DNA of 64,000 bases, from positions 41,920,590 through 41,984,589 of the forward strand of contig CM059199.1 in the NCBI GenBank assembly GCA_030323885.1. The letters are read 5' to 3'. The position numbers and the translations under genes were made by a program. Origin of the DNA: Branchipolynoe longqiensis (Eukaryota > Annelida > Polychaeta > Phyllodocida > Polynoidae). Below, piece by piece: positions 11,206 through 22,511 of this stretch. The notes beneath the pieces are model-generated. The model was not told the DNA's origin and did not search any database. It saw only the letters and a list, made by a program, of their open reading frames with translations. Numbering within the stretch: position 1 is the first letter of the stretch; each line of letters begins with the position of its first letter.

Positions 11206-11434
11206 AGCAATAACATGATCATTACCTAAGATTCCCCCTTAACATTGCCATAGTACTATTAAATTCTAAGTCCCTACTGTAATTCCATGCTTCCTATGCA
11301 TTCAGAAGGCCATGCACTATAAAGCACTATTTCTAATTAAATGACTCAAATAGGATATTGCAAGACAATTTCCATTGGAATATACTTCCCACACCACTCA
11401 CTAACATTTCTTGTTTGCCCGTTTGTATTTTAGT

Positions 11435-11785
11435 TTGTTTGTTGTTTGTTTGTTTGTTGTTGTTTTACATCCTAGCAACATCTAAGGTCATATCAGGACG
11501 GGTACCAACTTGTGACAGTGCGCACTTGTGGCGACTTTATAGTGCTGTCCCACTGGGAAACCAGGCCGCCGGCACCATGACCTGGTATCCCACTCAGTCA
11601 CATTATCCTGACACTGAGCACACCAGTCCTTGCCCTATCCTAATAATGCCGAGCGCCTGGCTAGGAAGCGACAAGTATCAATTTTAAAGTCATTGGTTTG
11701 ACTCGACCGGGACTCGAACCCACGACCCCACGATCTACCAGCACGAGAGACGGACACTCTAACTCATTCGGCCATCCCGTCTGGT
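11435..11785 (-). mobile_element. Full-length SINE-1, head A, with TSD
   Basis: Complete copy: tail TTGTTTGTTGTTGTTTTAC, hairpin CATCCTAG/CAGGACG, body, head A ending CATCCCGTCTGG. Flanked by a perfect 13-bp duplication TTTGTATTTTAGT (11,422-11,434 and 11,786-11,798), which fixes the element's ends and shows retrotransposition. Confidence 0.93.
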
Positions 11786-11804
11786 TTTGTATTTTAGTAG
11801 ATTA

Positions 11805-11945
11805 AGCAGAGAAAATTAAGAAGTATGAATGGTTTTCCTCACTCCACTGCTCCTTGACCTACCCTAATAATGCCGAGCGCCAGGCTAGGAATCAACAAGT
11901 ATTACTTTTTAGGTCATTGGTTTGGCTCGACCAGTGTTCAAACCT
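11805..11945 (-). mobile_element. SINE-1 short-form fragment
   Basis: AAGCAGAGAAAATTAAG, TCCACTGCTCCTTGACC, body AATGCCGAGCGCCAGGC, ending near the head start (GGCTCGACCAGTGTTC). Same alternative end as at 4.66 and 14.8 kb. Confidence 0.6.
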
Positions 11946-12475
11946 ACTGTAAAATTTTCCGATAATTAAGACATTGGAGGATGGTGTGAACTAGTCTATA
12001 AAAAGTACACTTGTATATAAAAAGGTGAATGGTATATAGAGCCAGACGCATTGAGGTATTATGTGGTGCTGGTGATCCTTTACTGAGTTTGATATAGACA
12101 TTCTGTGATTTATAGATAGTGTGAAAGGGGCACTACCTTTAGTGTGACAGGGCCTTAGCAGCTCTGCTCACATACCCCCTCCCTCACAACTGTTATTTAC
12201 GGATCACTGCACGCCCAGACACAACAGGGCACTGTAGCCATAAACAAGCAAGGCTTGGATAATAGCAGGGTACATGTTCAGTGGTTAATTGAAGAATGGC
12301 TAGTGCTGATTGGAGATGATCAGGTGTGACAGCCATCTTGGATTCATGAGACTATATAATAATAAAACAAGCAAGCTCCTTCTGGTTCCTTCTGCACACT
12401 CTATACTCTATCTTTCTTCTACTTGCCTGTAGTGATTTCCTATTTAGCCTATCTGCCAGCCATCAACTTTCCACT
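11946..12475. other. Unannotated spacer
   Basis: No gene recognised. A SINE-1 head A fragment on the minus strand follows at 12,478-12,537, in inverted orientation to the head at 12,611. Confidence 0.4.
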
Positions 12476-12607
12476 ACGATCCCACGATGTACCAAGACGG
12501 TAGAAGTGCACTGAACTCATTCGGCCATCCCGTCTGGTCACATTTAGACTCACTATTAAGTATTATGTTCTACTTAGCTATTCTTCACACCTGTCACACC
12601 TTACCCA

Positions 12608-13300
12608 GATACCAGACGGGATGGCCGAATGAATTGAGCCTCCCGTTTTGGTAGATCGTTCGAACCCTGCTCGACTCCAACGAATAACTTAAAGATTGAT
12701 ACGTGTTGCTTCATATTCCAGTGGGGCAGCACTATTAGGTCTCAATGAGTGTACACTGTGACAAGTCGATAACGTGCTCATATGACATTAGAGCCGTATT
12801 CGATTAACACAACCTGGGCTACTTGGGTCAAGGAGTTGCTAGAATTTCAAATTGAACACTGTGAGTGGAGTCGACAAAAACATGTGCCGTGTGCAAAAAG
12901 TCCCAACCCCAGTAACCCATGTCTTGGCTGGGGGTGACTAGGCGCGATGACGTCACTCTGCTGGTACCTGTAGGATAACAGCTACCAGTACAAGTCCTAC
13001 ACATTGTTTTAATGCTTTTTCTTTTTAATAACCCAAATCACTGAAATGGAAATATAACTAAACTATTCAATCATAAAATACTTTCGATCCTATTTTGCTC
13101 TAGTTATATCGGTTAATAAAAAAAACAAGTTTTGGATTAAGCCACCATTTATTTCCACCCCGAGCATGGAGAAGCATATTCGTTTATTCAACCCGAGTCT
13201 GTAGGATGTGCGCATTGGGTGACTCGGGTGACCCGAGTTGATTAATTGAATACGCCCTAGATGTTGCCAGGACGTAAACCTGCAACAACCAGTCAACCAA
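12608..13300 (+). mobile_element. SINE-1 copy, head A, split by a TIR element
   Basis: Head CAGACGGGATGGCCGAATGA at 12,612, body shortened after TGATACGTG, then CATATGACATTAG to 12,791. The 3' end resumes at 13,258 (TAGATGTTGCCAGGACGTAA). The gap is filled by the 466-bp element below. Confidence 0.75.
12792..13257. mobile_element. TIR element with TAG target duplication
   Basis: Ends AGCCGTATTCGATTAAC and the complement of GGGCGTATTCAATTAATC. TAG occurs on both sides (12,789-12,791; 13,258-13,260) and occurs once in uninterrupted SINE copies (CCTTAGATG), so a 3-bp duplication is supported. Size, TIR and 3-bp target resemble PIF/Harbinger-type MITEs. Confidence 0.7.
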
Positions 13301-13768
13301 CCACCTTATCTAGAAACCTATCAAATAAGGTAAGACTCACAGGCGAATTGATGTACCTATTTACTAGGTACCACTACTAGTCTATTTTTCTTTCTAAGTA
13401 TCTCCACACTGGTTTCACTAGTTATTATATAGATACCCTATGAATATTTACTGTCTAAATCTAAATCTATATATACAACATTTAAAAGGTTAAATATATA
13501 GTTCTGGAATCATGCAATGCCTTAGAATGCATATTCAGCTTCCGTTGAAGATCGGCGGGGTGACACTGAGAGGGATGTGGCGGAGGCGAAGTCAGGTATA
13601 TAGGTATACCTTATCTAATTCAACCAATATGTATAGCCGTGAATCGATGTCAACAGTGGACTCCAACGCATGGTACTTTTTCAGTGGAAAATACATCATT
13701 TAAATGACTTTCCACTGAGACTGGACGACAATCTTTCACGACTTTGCGATTGCCGGCATTAATAGAAC
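13301..13768. other. Unannotated spacer
   Basis: No gene recognised; a short ORF from 13,512 has no familiar motif. Confidence 0.4.
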
Positions 13769-13782
13769 CAAACAAGAATGTA

Positions 13783-14118
13783 CAACGAGACGGGATGGCC
13801 GAATGAGTTTGAGCATCCGTCTCCCATGTTGGTAGATCATGGGGTCATGGGTTCGAACACCTGGTCGAGTCAAACCAATGACTTAAAAATTGATACTTGT
13901 TGCTTCCTAGCCTGGCGCTCGGCATTATTAGGATAGGGCAAGGACTGGTTGGCTCAGTGTCAGGATAATCTGACTGAGTGGGATATCAGTTCATGGTGCT
14001 GGCAGCCTTGTCTTCCAGTGGGGTAGCACTATAAAGTCGCCATGAGTGCGCACTGTCACAAGTCAGTACCCATCCTGATATGACCTTCGATGTTGCTAGG
14101 ATGTAAAACAACAACAAA
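13783..14118 (+). mobile_element. Full-length SINE-1, head A, with TSD
   Basis: Head GAGACGGGATGGCCGAATGA, box B GGTTCGAAC, body, hairpin CATCCTG/AGGATG, tail TAAAACAACAACAAAC. Flanked by the 14-bp duplication CAAACAAGAATGTA (13,769-13,782; 14,119-14,132). Both hairpin arms have changed in step relative to CGTCCT/AGGACG. Confidence 0.93.
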
Positions 14119-14132
14119 CAAACAAGAATGTA

Positions 14133-14488
14133 GTGGCAACAAGCCACACTGCTGTGATGAACTGCAGACCTGTTTTACAAGTCTCATCACCCGTACATCC
14201 AAATAAAGGCATGGCGCCACTTGTAGAGAAATTGGCTAATGGGTTTGTTCAATATTTTATTATGATTAAAGGTAGGCTGATATTAGATGTTGTGCACAGG
14301 ATTGATTTGCACAGCACTAGGGTCACTCAATTCATAATATATGTCTCACTGCCAGGGCTGCTTACATTACAAATGTGGTATCATCCTGACTGCTGCAAAC
14401 CTGCATATGTTGCATTTCACCTGGCGAGGTCAGTACAACAGATTGCATTTGCTCAGTTCCATGCAATCGTAAGTCTCACCATTTATTT
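14133..14488. other. Unique-looking spacer
   Basis: An ORF (14,133-14,552, 139 aa) runs through it into the next SINE, which supplies its C-terminus. No domain recognised; probably chance. Confidence 0.35.
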
Positions 14489-15012
14489 GGTTATTAGTTG
14501 TTGGAGTCTTACATCCTGGCAACATCTAAGATCATATCAGGGTGGGTACTGATGTGTGACAGTGGACACTCATGGCAACTTTATGGTGCTGCCCCAGTGA
14601 GAGACCACATTTCTAGCACCGTGTCCTGATATCCCACTATGTCACATTATCCTGACAATGAGCCAACCAGTCCTTGCCCTATCCTACCAATGCAGAGGTT
14701 TGTACAAAGACCATTCTTCACATATAAAAGGAGAAGCAGAAGTACAATACCTATGAGGTGCTTTCCCCATTTAAAACTAATTCATAGATTAGTTCATTAA
14801 GCAGAGGAACTTTCAATCGCGGACAATTAGTCTTTCTTATTCCACTGCTCCTTTCCCTATCCTAGTAATGCCAAACACCAGGCTAGGTAGCGACAAGTAT
14901 AATTTCGAAGTCATCGCTTTGATTTGGCCAAAGTTCAAATGTGGGGTTTCACTTCCGACAGCGTACGAAAACTCTAAAACTGGAGGTGGACGCTCAACTC
15001 ATTTGGCAATCG
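14489..15012 (-). mobile_element. Two SINE-1 fragments in a row
   Basis: 14,489-14,700: 3' half (AGTTGTTGGAGTCTTACATC to CAGTCCTTGCCCTATCC). 14,785-15,012: short-form copy (AAGCAGAGGAACTTTCAATC, TCCACTGCTCCTTTCCC, head A remnant CTCAACTCATTTGGCAATCG). Confidence 0.7.
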
Positions 15013-15059
15013 CGTCAACTCTCATGAACCATCCACATGTTAATCCATATCTACCCACG

Positions 15060-15180
15060 CATCAAACCACCCACCCCCCCACCCCACCCCCCATTCCATA
15101 ACCACCCACTCCATCACCCCTGGGTACTAATCACATCTCCACTCCCCACCAAACCACAGTAATCCTCAATAAAGCCCCAT
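15060..15180. repeat. CCACCC-rich tract
   Basis: Low-complexity C-rich run (CCACCCCCCCACCCCACCCC). Confidence 0.6.
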
Positions 15181-15184
15181 CTGG

Positions 15185-15600
15185 AGCCTAATTCACAGCG
15201 AGACAGGTGTGGTATAATTTGCATTTATTCAGGAAAGTCAGGTTAGGTAACAGGAGAACAATAGGAACGTCGGCAATCTCAACCCTACCGCGAGCTACTG
15301 TTCTTATGTAGTTGAGGGGTGGGCGGCGGCGAATGCTAAGGCTGCAGTGTGGTTCCTGTCCAGTCGGTGAGTGACGGTTGGTCGTGTGCGAGCGGTCAGT
15401 GTGGTTTCGTATGATGCCCGTTCGAGCCGATAGGTGGCGGCAGGGTCGGAGGCTAGGGGTAAGGTGGGGTCACGCTATGGGGATCCGAGCGAGACCCGTA
15501 TCATAGATCAGTAGGTGGTGGTTCGATCGTAGTGAGTTGAATGTCTACCACCCCACGTCCCACTGCGAATTACCCATGTTAGCACTAACATGGACAATTA
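15185..15600 (-). mobile_element. Possible LTR-like GC-rich segment
   Basis: On the minus strand, a CpG-rich stretch is followed by a polyadenylation-like CTGAATAAATGCAAATT (about 15,215-15,232) and a CTGTCTCGCTGTG end. Its start may be near the palindrome TGTTAGTGCTAACA (15,579-15,592). Composition differs sharply from the AT-rich surroundings. No ORF and no target duplication; tentative. Confidence 0.25.
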
Positions 15601-15734
15601 CCAGATTACCACTCGTTATTACTCATTACACTACGCTGCTAATCACCAAGACAACCGCTGCAGGCATGACCAGCTGGTAGCAACACTTCATCCGCCATTG
15701 TCATCAGAAAATAAGCACACTTCAAACCAACATA

Positions 15735-16060
15735 CCAGATGGTATGGCTGAATAAGTTGAGCGTCCAACTCCCACTTTGGTAGATCGTGGGATTCGAACA
15801 CAGTGCGGTATCAACCTGGTCGAGTCTAACCAATGACTTAAATATTGATACTTTGTCGCTTCCTAGCCAGGCACTCCTCATTATTAGGACAGGGCAAGGA
15901 TAATGTGACTTAGTGAGTTATCCAGTCATGATGCTGGTGGCCAGTCTTCCAGTGGGCCAGCACTATAAAGGCACCATGACTGTGCACTATCACAGGTCGG
16001 TACCCATCCTGATATGACCTGAGATGTTGCCAGGACGCAAAACCCCAACAACCAACCACA
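15735..16060 (+). mobile_element. SINE-1 copy, head A, TTGG-type tail
   Basis: Head ACCAGATGGTATGGCTGAAT, body with GCACTCCTCATTATTAGG, hairpin CATCCTG/CAGGACG, tail CAAAACCCCAACAACCAACC. Combines head A with the tail most often seen on head B copies. Confidence 0.8.
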
Positions 16061-16169
16061 TCATACCGGCGTCTTTCAATATTCAGATAAAATCAACGGG
16101 CCCCCTCCAGCACCACAAACTACAGGTGTCAACTGGTGTCAATTAGCATAATTCATGTTAGTGTCGTAG

Positions 16170-16345
16170 GGGAGGGGGGGGGGTGATGAAAATAGGAAAT
16201 ATTGCGCCTAAAGTAGGACAAATCGAACAAACATATCTTGCATTCCGGGCCATTGTGCTAGCCATGACACCACCTAGGTTCCCTGATTTCACCACCATAC
16301 CCACGCCTACCTGTCTATGTGGATCCTTGCCTGACAGGTCAGTAT
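16170..16345 (-). mobile_element. SINE-2 fragment
   Basis: GATGAAAATAGGAAATATTGC, then a degraded box B region, ACACCACCTAGGTTCCC and CTGTCTATGTGGATCCTTGC. A short G run (16,172-16,182) sits at its edge. Confidence 0.65.
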
Positions 16346-16619
16346 CAACATATTACCAACCGAATACGAACCTGCTTCCTAAATTAGTACTAAACTATTG
16401 CCAACCTAATGCCAATTTAGTGCTAGCTAATTTCAATGTAGTGTAAATGTAGTGCTAACCCAATGTCAAAATAGTGTCAGCATAGTGGCAATAAGTTCGG
16501 GTTGAATCCGGCTCTAGACGCAATATTTCGCATTTACATAAAACTTCACTGAAACTGTCGTGAGCAGGATCTTGCACAAGCAATAGGTTTTGAATGTTTT
16601 GATCGCTGAAAATACCATG

Positions 16620-16621
<2 letters not shown>

Positions 16622-16672
<51 letters not shown>
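16622..16672. repeat. (TA)n microsatellite
   Basis: About 50 bp of pure TA directly before the MITE at 16,674. Confidence 0.95.
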
Positions 16673-16673
<1 letters not shown>

Positions 16674-16676
<3 letters not shown>

Positions 16677-16909
16677 GAGTTCAGGCGTAAAACCACGTAA
16701 ACGCCAATCCAAAACCGTAATTAAAATAACAGATTTCTACTTGAAGGTAATTTAATTTTCACTAATTCCACTCTTCCTGTGATGAAATAGTTATGGATCA
16801 ATGAACAAAAACATAGGAATATAAAAATATAACTTTTTGATGGTTTTACTCCAATGTTTATCTCAATTTTTGGATTGGCGTTTATGCGGGTTTTCACATG
16901 AAATCCTCA
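16674..16909. mobile_element. 240-bp MITE copy beside (TA)n
   Basis: Left TIR TTAAGAGTTCAGGCGTAAAA then CCACGTAAACGCCAATCC; right TIR GGATTGGCGTTTATGCGGG and TCACATGAAATCCTCA. Same family as 7,026 and 47,968. Confidence 0.75.
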
Positions 16910-17107
16910 TTTATTATATATGTGTATATACATGTATATATCTAAGTTACGCATGTAGTGTGTAATGGTAAGCGTTAACAACATTGTGGACATAAGTCTT
17001 ATAAATGACATGATGCCAGTGTGGTTACTTCCAGATCCCTCTTCAACCTCTCAGCCAAGGAGCCACATATCCAGGCAGGCGTGTATAGGGTGATTGCATT
17101 AGGGGCC

Positions 17108-17215
17108 CTAGATAGCCTAATGATTAGGACGCTAGAATGGGAGTCGGGCAGAGGTGTGGATTTGAATTCCTTCTCTACGGGCTATATTTCCCATTTGCAT
17201 GACCGCCACACAAAG
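17108..17215 (+). mobile_element. SINE-2 head
   Basis: Plus-strand head: CTAGATAGCCTAATGATTAG (box A-like), GTGGATTTGAATTCC (box B-like), then GGCTATATTTCCCATTTGC. Body absent. Confidence 0.6.
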
Positions 17216-17321
17216 AGTAACCGCAAAAAAAACACCAAGGAAATCAATCAGGTGAGCTTGGCTTAGTAAACCACATACATATGAGCCATATATGGTGAGA
17301 GACACCCTCTACCCAGTACCC

Positions 17322-17690
17322 GACGCGGTGGCCGAATCGGTAAAGCGCAGGGCTCCCGTATGGAAGGTCGCGAGTTCAATTCCCGGTCGAGTCAAACGAA
17401 TGACTTACAAAATTGATACTTGCCGCTTGCCAACCAGGCACTCCACATTTTTAGGGTAGGACAAGGACTGGTTGGCTCGGTGTCAGGATAATGTGACTGA
17501 GTTGGGTATCAGGTCATAGTGCTGGCGGCCTGGTCTCCTGGTGGGGCAGCACTATAAAGGCGCCAATCCAACGTATCCTGGTGGGGCAGCCCTATGAAGT
17601 CGCCATGAATGCACACTGTCACAAGTCGGTACCAGTCCTGATATGACCTTAGATGTTGCCAGGAAGTAAAGCTCCAAAATCAACCACAAC
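17322..17690 (+). mobile_element. SINE-1 copy, head B, with internal duplication
   Basis: Head CGACGCGGTGGCCGAATCGG, box B AGTTCAATTCCCGGTCGAG, body, hairpin, then AAGTAAAGCTCCAAAATC. About 40 bp (CTGGTGGGGCAGC..., 17,538 and 17,579) is tandemly duplicated inside the body. Confidence 0.85.
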
Positions 17691-17828
17691 GCTCCGCATA
17701 CACACTCCACCCCCACACAGGTAGATACATGATTCACCCCGTACTGCTGCAGTAGAGGTGCAAACCAACCCTATGTAAAAGCTGGCGAAAATGCGGGTCA
17801 AAGAATTGAGAGCCTAATTTTACAATCT

Positions 17829-18426
17829 AAAGCCGTGTTCACACGGGCAAAATGTGATGCGAATCAGCCAAATCGAATCAGGTGAGGCAAATTAGCGGCC
17901 CGTTCACACGGGCAGTACTTCGGCCGGAAATTGAATGCTGCGCATGAGCAAGTCCAGTCTAACCAGCGCCAGTTTGGGTTCGTCGACGTTGGCCGAGAGA
18001 GTGTGGGTTCGACCTAGATATGTATGGATTGAATCGTATTGGTTTGGAATGGTCAAAACTTCTGCTGGGCAGTGAAACCCTAAAAATAAATGATGAAAAA
18101 AATATCTGTGCATAGATAGCGGTTTCATTAATTAAATTATATAATATGTGCTTTTGATCGACCGGAAAGTCAACAAACTAAGGTCTCGACTGCGCATGAG
18201 TGTGAGGTGCTTAATCCGCATCAGTGCGTCCACACGGGCAAAATTATCCGCATCACAGAAATCGCCTCACGTAAACTACCTCGCGAGGTGGTTTACAGTA
18301 TGCGCATCACGTGAATCGAATCAGCCCTAATTCGCATCAGACACCCGTTCACACGAGAAATGTGATGCGAACTAGGCAAGTCGCTTTCTACGAATCGATT
18401 TACATTCCCCGTGTGAACACGGCTTT
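17829..18426. mobile_element. 600-bp TIR element, AAGCCGTGTTCACACGGG ends
   Basis: TIR AAGCCGTGTTCACACGGG with a perfect mirror at the right (CCGTGTGAACACGGCTT). The internal GTTCACACGGG motif recurs near 17,910, 18,230 and 18,350. Symmetric CTA/TAG flanks make a TA duplication likely. No transposase frame; non-autonomous. Confidence 0.75.
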
Positions 18427-18767
18427 AGAAGCAACAATTATTCTTTACATATATCTTATTGATAGCCCGCTACCTTTGAGTTGAAAAATATAATATAATA
18501 TATAGTTTAATAAGATTTAAAAGTGAAATCGACGGCGTTCTACGGCCGCCATCTTGTCTTTTTGCATTCTCTCCCATTTCACCAACTCTGTGCCTACATG
18601 GGTAGCCATTTGATACTGGAGCCACAGTTTCTAGGTGATGTTCCATACTAACGCTATTTTCGCCCGTATTTATACAAGGCTGATCTTCACCTGTGTACTA
18701 CAAGTACCGGGTGAATCTTTTATCTAATAACCAGGATGCATCCATTGGTGGTAATGAGAGGCTTTGG

Positions 18768-19072
18768 TTGTTTGTTGGAGTTTTACATCCTGGCAACGTC
18801 TAAGGTCATATCAGGACGGGCACTGACTTGTGACAGGGCGCACAAATGGCAATTTTATAGTGCTGCTGGCACCATGACCTGATATCCCACTCAGTCCCAT
18901 TGTCCTGACACTGACCTACCCAATCGTTGCCCTATCCTATTGATGCCGAGCGCCACGCTAGGAAGCGACAAGTATCAATTTTAAAGTCATTGCTTTGACT
19001 CGACCGGGAACCAAACTCCCGACCTTCCGCACGTGAGGTCCGCGCTCTATCGATTAGACCACTGCGCCCGGT
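18768..19072 (-). mobile_element. SINE-1 copy, head B
   Basis: Tail GGTTGTTTGTTGGAGTTTTAC, hairpin CATCCTGG/CAGGACG, body with a small deletion at the GCTGCTGGC join, head CTCCCGACCTTCCGCACG to CTGCGCCCGG. Confidence 0.85.
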
Positions 19073-20027
19073 TATAATCAGAGGCCTGCGTGTGCGGACA
19101 ACCCATTAATTCCAACGCGCATGCGTCGACATAGCAAAAATAGCAGGTTTTTTTTTATTAACAAATAAAAACAGAATACATAAGAAGACCTACTGTTATA
19201 TTCACATGGGAGTATTTCCTTGCGAAGTGAATGCATCAGCACGGACCCCCATGTGGGTGAAATGTAATCTATCTATTGCATTATAACCTATTTTTACTCA
19301 TTATGAGATATGCCTCACATGCATATTTTAGCTTCGAGGTTTTTGTCTTTCATATGTAAGTCTTGGAATGATTAATATTGTTATTTCAGCTGACTTGAAC
19401 TAGCTGCTGATGACAATATCAGACTACATATATACATATATTGTAAATAACTGCATTGTCAGATGGCTGGAAGACCAGTGCCATGGCGCTGACAAAAGAC
19501 TGTATTCAATGAATAAACTATATTTACAACAACAACAAATATATATAGCCAACCGCTCTCCGAACCGATCTTTGCTGCATAGGTGGTTCTTAGCAAATTT
19601 CACTTCTCTCATGTCAATAAGCCTTTTCCCCCGGGTAGGCTGCAAGGTGAGCTGCTAGCCATAATACCAGTTCTTGTCACTACCATCAGATGGTTGATTG
19701 GTGGCAAGATGCAGAAAAGAATATTAAAATAACCCCCCCATCCATCTCAGTACATTCACTGGCTGAATGTTTCATCGCGCGCAATCAGTGGCAAGCCCAT
19801 AAACACATTAACTGCGATAGCTCCTGAATTCAAACCCAATTATGACACCATTTGCGCCCCCATGAATGTCACGTGATATTGATGACAGCGTTGCAGTGTA
19901 ATACTAATAGCTCTTCTTTTTTTTAGCGACTCCTGCTTTGATACATGACGAGGGGAGAAATGTTCAGATACAAATACACGAACGCGCCTATTCAGCTCCA
20001 TAGTGCAATGTGATACATGGAACAGTG
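19073..20027. other. Spacer with a retro-tail repeat
   Basis: No gene recognised. 19,464-19,550 (GCTGGAAGACCAGTGCCATGG, GCGCTGACAAAA, CAATGAATAAAC, ending ACAACAACAAA) matches the insert at 23,795-23,867 and looks like the 3' end of a retroelement with AATAAA and an A-rich tail. Confidence 0.5.
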
Positions 20028-20340
20028 TTGGTTGGTTGTTGGAGTTTTAAGTCATGGCAACATCTAAGGTCATATCAGGATTGGTACCGACTTATGACAA
20101 TGTGCACTCATGGCAACTTTATATAGTGATTCCCCTCCCCCCACTGTGACACCAAATCAACAGCACCATGACCTGATATCCCACCCAGTCACATTATCCT
20201 GACACTGCGCTAACCAGTCCTTGCCCTATCCTAATAATGCCGGGCACCCGGCTAAGAAGTGACAAGTATCAATTATTAAGTCATTCGTTTGACTCGATCA
20301 GCGTTCGAACCCGCGGGTTCGAATCCCAATTTCATAGATC
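20028..20340 (-). mobile_element. SINE-1 copy with disrupted head
   Basis: Tail GTTGGTTGTTGGAGTTTTAAG, full body, then GTTCGAACCCGCGGGTTCGAATCCC: box B is present as a head-to-head palindrome, and the rest of the head is lost. Confidence 0.75.
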
Positions 20341-21060
20341 CTGATAGTGCAGAAGCCTACGTTGTTCAGCATTCTGTCCAAAAGTAAGTTTCCTTCTTTG
20401 AATTTCAAAGATCCCAAAGTTAGTCAATTATAATAGGAGTTACCTAAAACTGAATTAACGTACACTATAATAATCAGCCGAATATGTGTATTATAATGTA
20501 TTATAATATTGTAAAGGAACGGATTGAAACCCATTCTTTATTATATTATTGTATATATTGTTTATTATACGATCGATTGTATGTATTTGGAGTCGCGCGT
20601 CCACCTTAGTACGGGTCGCGCAAATGGGGCGCCAACTGTGTGATGCAGTATTAATGTAAATCATTCTCACTTCGGTTACAATTTTCTTTTTTTTAGGTAG
20701 GGCATATATAGTCCCAGCCAGAGAACTAATAAAGAACTCAGCCCAACTCTGCATTTGTCTAAGCTTATTGCCTAGTGTGTTTATAATTATCTAAAATATA
20801 AGACAGAAACTGAAAACCACATACTGTGTATGCCACTTTAGCTTGTGCATGTTCTTTAGCTTGTGCATGTTCTGCACGATCCATGCATGCTTTGAAAATG
20901 AATACTCACGAGACATTGGACTCCTTTAACTTACAGTATTTTACTTTGAGTTTTCGTATTTGAAGTAGGCTGCAAGGTAACATTGCACAAATATCCACCA
21001 CTCTGTTGCACCTGTCTCCATATCAAACACATATTCTCTCATCCAGTTGATGTGAAAACA
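20341..21060. other. Unannotated spacer
   Basis: AT-rich; no gene or clear repeat seen. Confidence 0.4.
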
Positions 21061-21061
21061 G

Positions 21062-21271
21062 TATATATATATAGAGAGAGATAAATATGTGAGGTATAAT
21101 GCATTGTACGAGTATAAATGCTAAGGGAACAAATACACTGTGCTACTTCCTCCATCGGCGCATTGGTGGAGCGCCCCCCCCCCCCAGCTCTCGGGGAGTT
21201 GGATACGGGTCGACCCCCCTAGCGCCACACACACTGGAGGAATTATTTCTTTATACATATATATTGAATAC

Positions 21272-21312
<41 letters not shown>
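21062..21312. repeat. Dispersed hairpin module with (TA)n
   Basis: GAGGTATAATGCATTGTACGA, GTATAAATGCTAAGGGAAC, ACTTCCTCCATCGGCGC, GGTGGAGCGCC, then a C run and (TA)n. Opposite orientation to the 7.5 and 9.4 kb copies. Confidence 0.55.
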
Positions 21313-21314
<2 letters not shown>

Positions 21315-21439
21315 ATATAGTTATCGACCTCAGTATATAATTTGTTATATATTAAGCAATATATTTCTATAATTAAACCAATGCTTATAAAGGTAACACC
21401 TGTCACTATCTAAACTGGTCCGTGGCCTTTCTAAAATAA

Positions 21440-21592
21440 GGCAAGAACTGTTTTTGTTCACATCACAATAAGATCACTGAGTGGGTCATTGGAATTTGGT
21501 GCAACTGACTCGGTTTCCCACTCAGGCAACACTAGACAGTCGCCATGAGTGCGAAATCACAAATCGGTACAATAAACAAACAAACAACTAAG
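21440..21592 (+). mobile_element. Degraded SINE-1 3' half
   Basis: GGCAAGAACTG, GATCACTGAGTGGGTCATTGG, CACTAGACAGTCGCCATGAG and CACAAATCGGTACAA follow SINE-1 body order with much divergence. Confidence 0.5.
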
Positions 21593-21605
21593 ATACCCTA
21601 ATAGA

Positions 21606-21783
21606 CAGTAAAACCTCTCTAAATCGACCGACCATGGGACCGACTTTAAGTGGTCCATTTATAGAGGTGGTCGGTTTAAGGAATTAGAATATCCTTACAA
21701 TGGTATTGTTAGGACCCAAATAAAGCGATCGGTGTAGGGGAGTGGTCAATCTGTGGAGGTGGTCGCTTAGAGAGGTTTCACTG
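21606..21783. mobile_element. CAGTAAAACCTCT TIR element (pogo-like)
   Basis: Left CAGTAAAACCTCTCTAAATC, right AGAGAGGTTTCACTG. Inverted flanks (AAGATACCCTAATA at 21,590; TATTAGGGTATCTT at about 21,793) extend the symmetry, so the element may sit in a larger foldback. Confidence 0.7.
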
Positions 21784-21890
21784 TATGTGTATATTAGGGT
21801 ATCTTTGTTGTTTGTTTGGCGTAGTGAATAGGAACTGTTTTATCTGCTTAAAGCCTTGTGGTAAATCATTAGCAAGATAAAACCTGAGAC

Positions 21891-22511
21891 CTACAACTCA
21901 GTTGTCTGGCCTCTGTGTCCTGTCACTAGCAGAAACAGCACTGCTAATTTAAATCCTAGTTCCTTGATTGATAAATGCTTATTACTAGGCCATGACTTGA
22001 AAAGCTTGAACCCTACCAACACATCCCAAAACCTATTATATTTGGGTTTTGGTAGGTTTCTCTCATACACTAACCTAATAAACCAATGCACTACCTGGTG
22101 CTTTCCAACCGTTTGTCCATCTATCCTTGGTCGAATGATTGAAAGTGCACATCTTGCTGCATTAATTACACCAAATCCTGATCCTTCGTCTTCTAACATT
22201 CTTACAAATCATACAATCTGAGCTATTGTAGGTTTTAATGGCTTAACCCCTTTAATTAAACAATGAAGTCCCCATTTATTTAAGGAACTTGTATATAATT
22301 TAACAGTGCCTTTCCTCCAGGCGTATGAAATGAGCCTCTCTTGTGTAATTTTGTCTAACCCAAATTGTTCCAAATGTTTGTTTAGAAAAGGAATGCCAAA
22401 GGGGGTATCGTTGACACGTCTCCGTGGGTTGTTAGCAGTCCTTAATGTTGTAGATTTTACTTCCCTCATGGCACTACCCGCGTCTCCAATTTGAAAGACT
22501 TTAAATGTCAC
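21891..22511 (-). pseudogene. Tyrosine recombinase fragment (DIRS/Crypton-type)
   Basis: Minus-strand frame of about 206 codons with one in-frame TGA (22,209-22,211). Order fits the N-terminal core-binding domain and start of the catalytic domain of eukaryotic YR-transposon recombinases: LSSLNKWGLHC-like SAM region (TSSLNKWGLHC), then NAARCALS, GKHQVVHWFIRLVY, FWDV, and LLVTGHRGQT, where the Arg of TGHR is at the place of the first catalytic Arg. The frame then stops; no HxxR or Tyr follows, so the 3' third is missing. No RT adjoins, so DIRS-like and Crypton-like origins cannot be told apart. 28 bp of it (21,952-21,979) recurs exactly at 23,770. Confidence 0.75.

Noticed and set aside
14133..14552. 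139-aa frame as a possible gene
   Set aside because: No motif recognised and its C-terminus is SINE-1 sequence.
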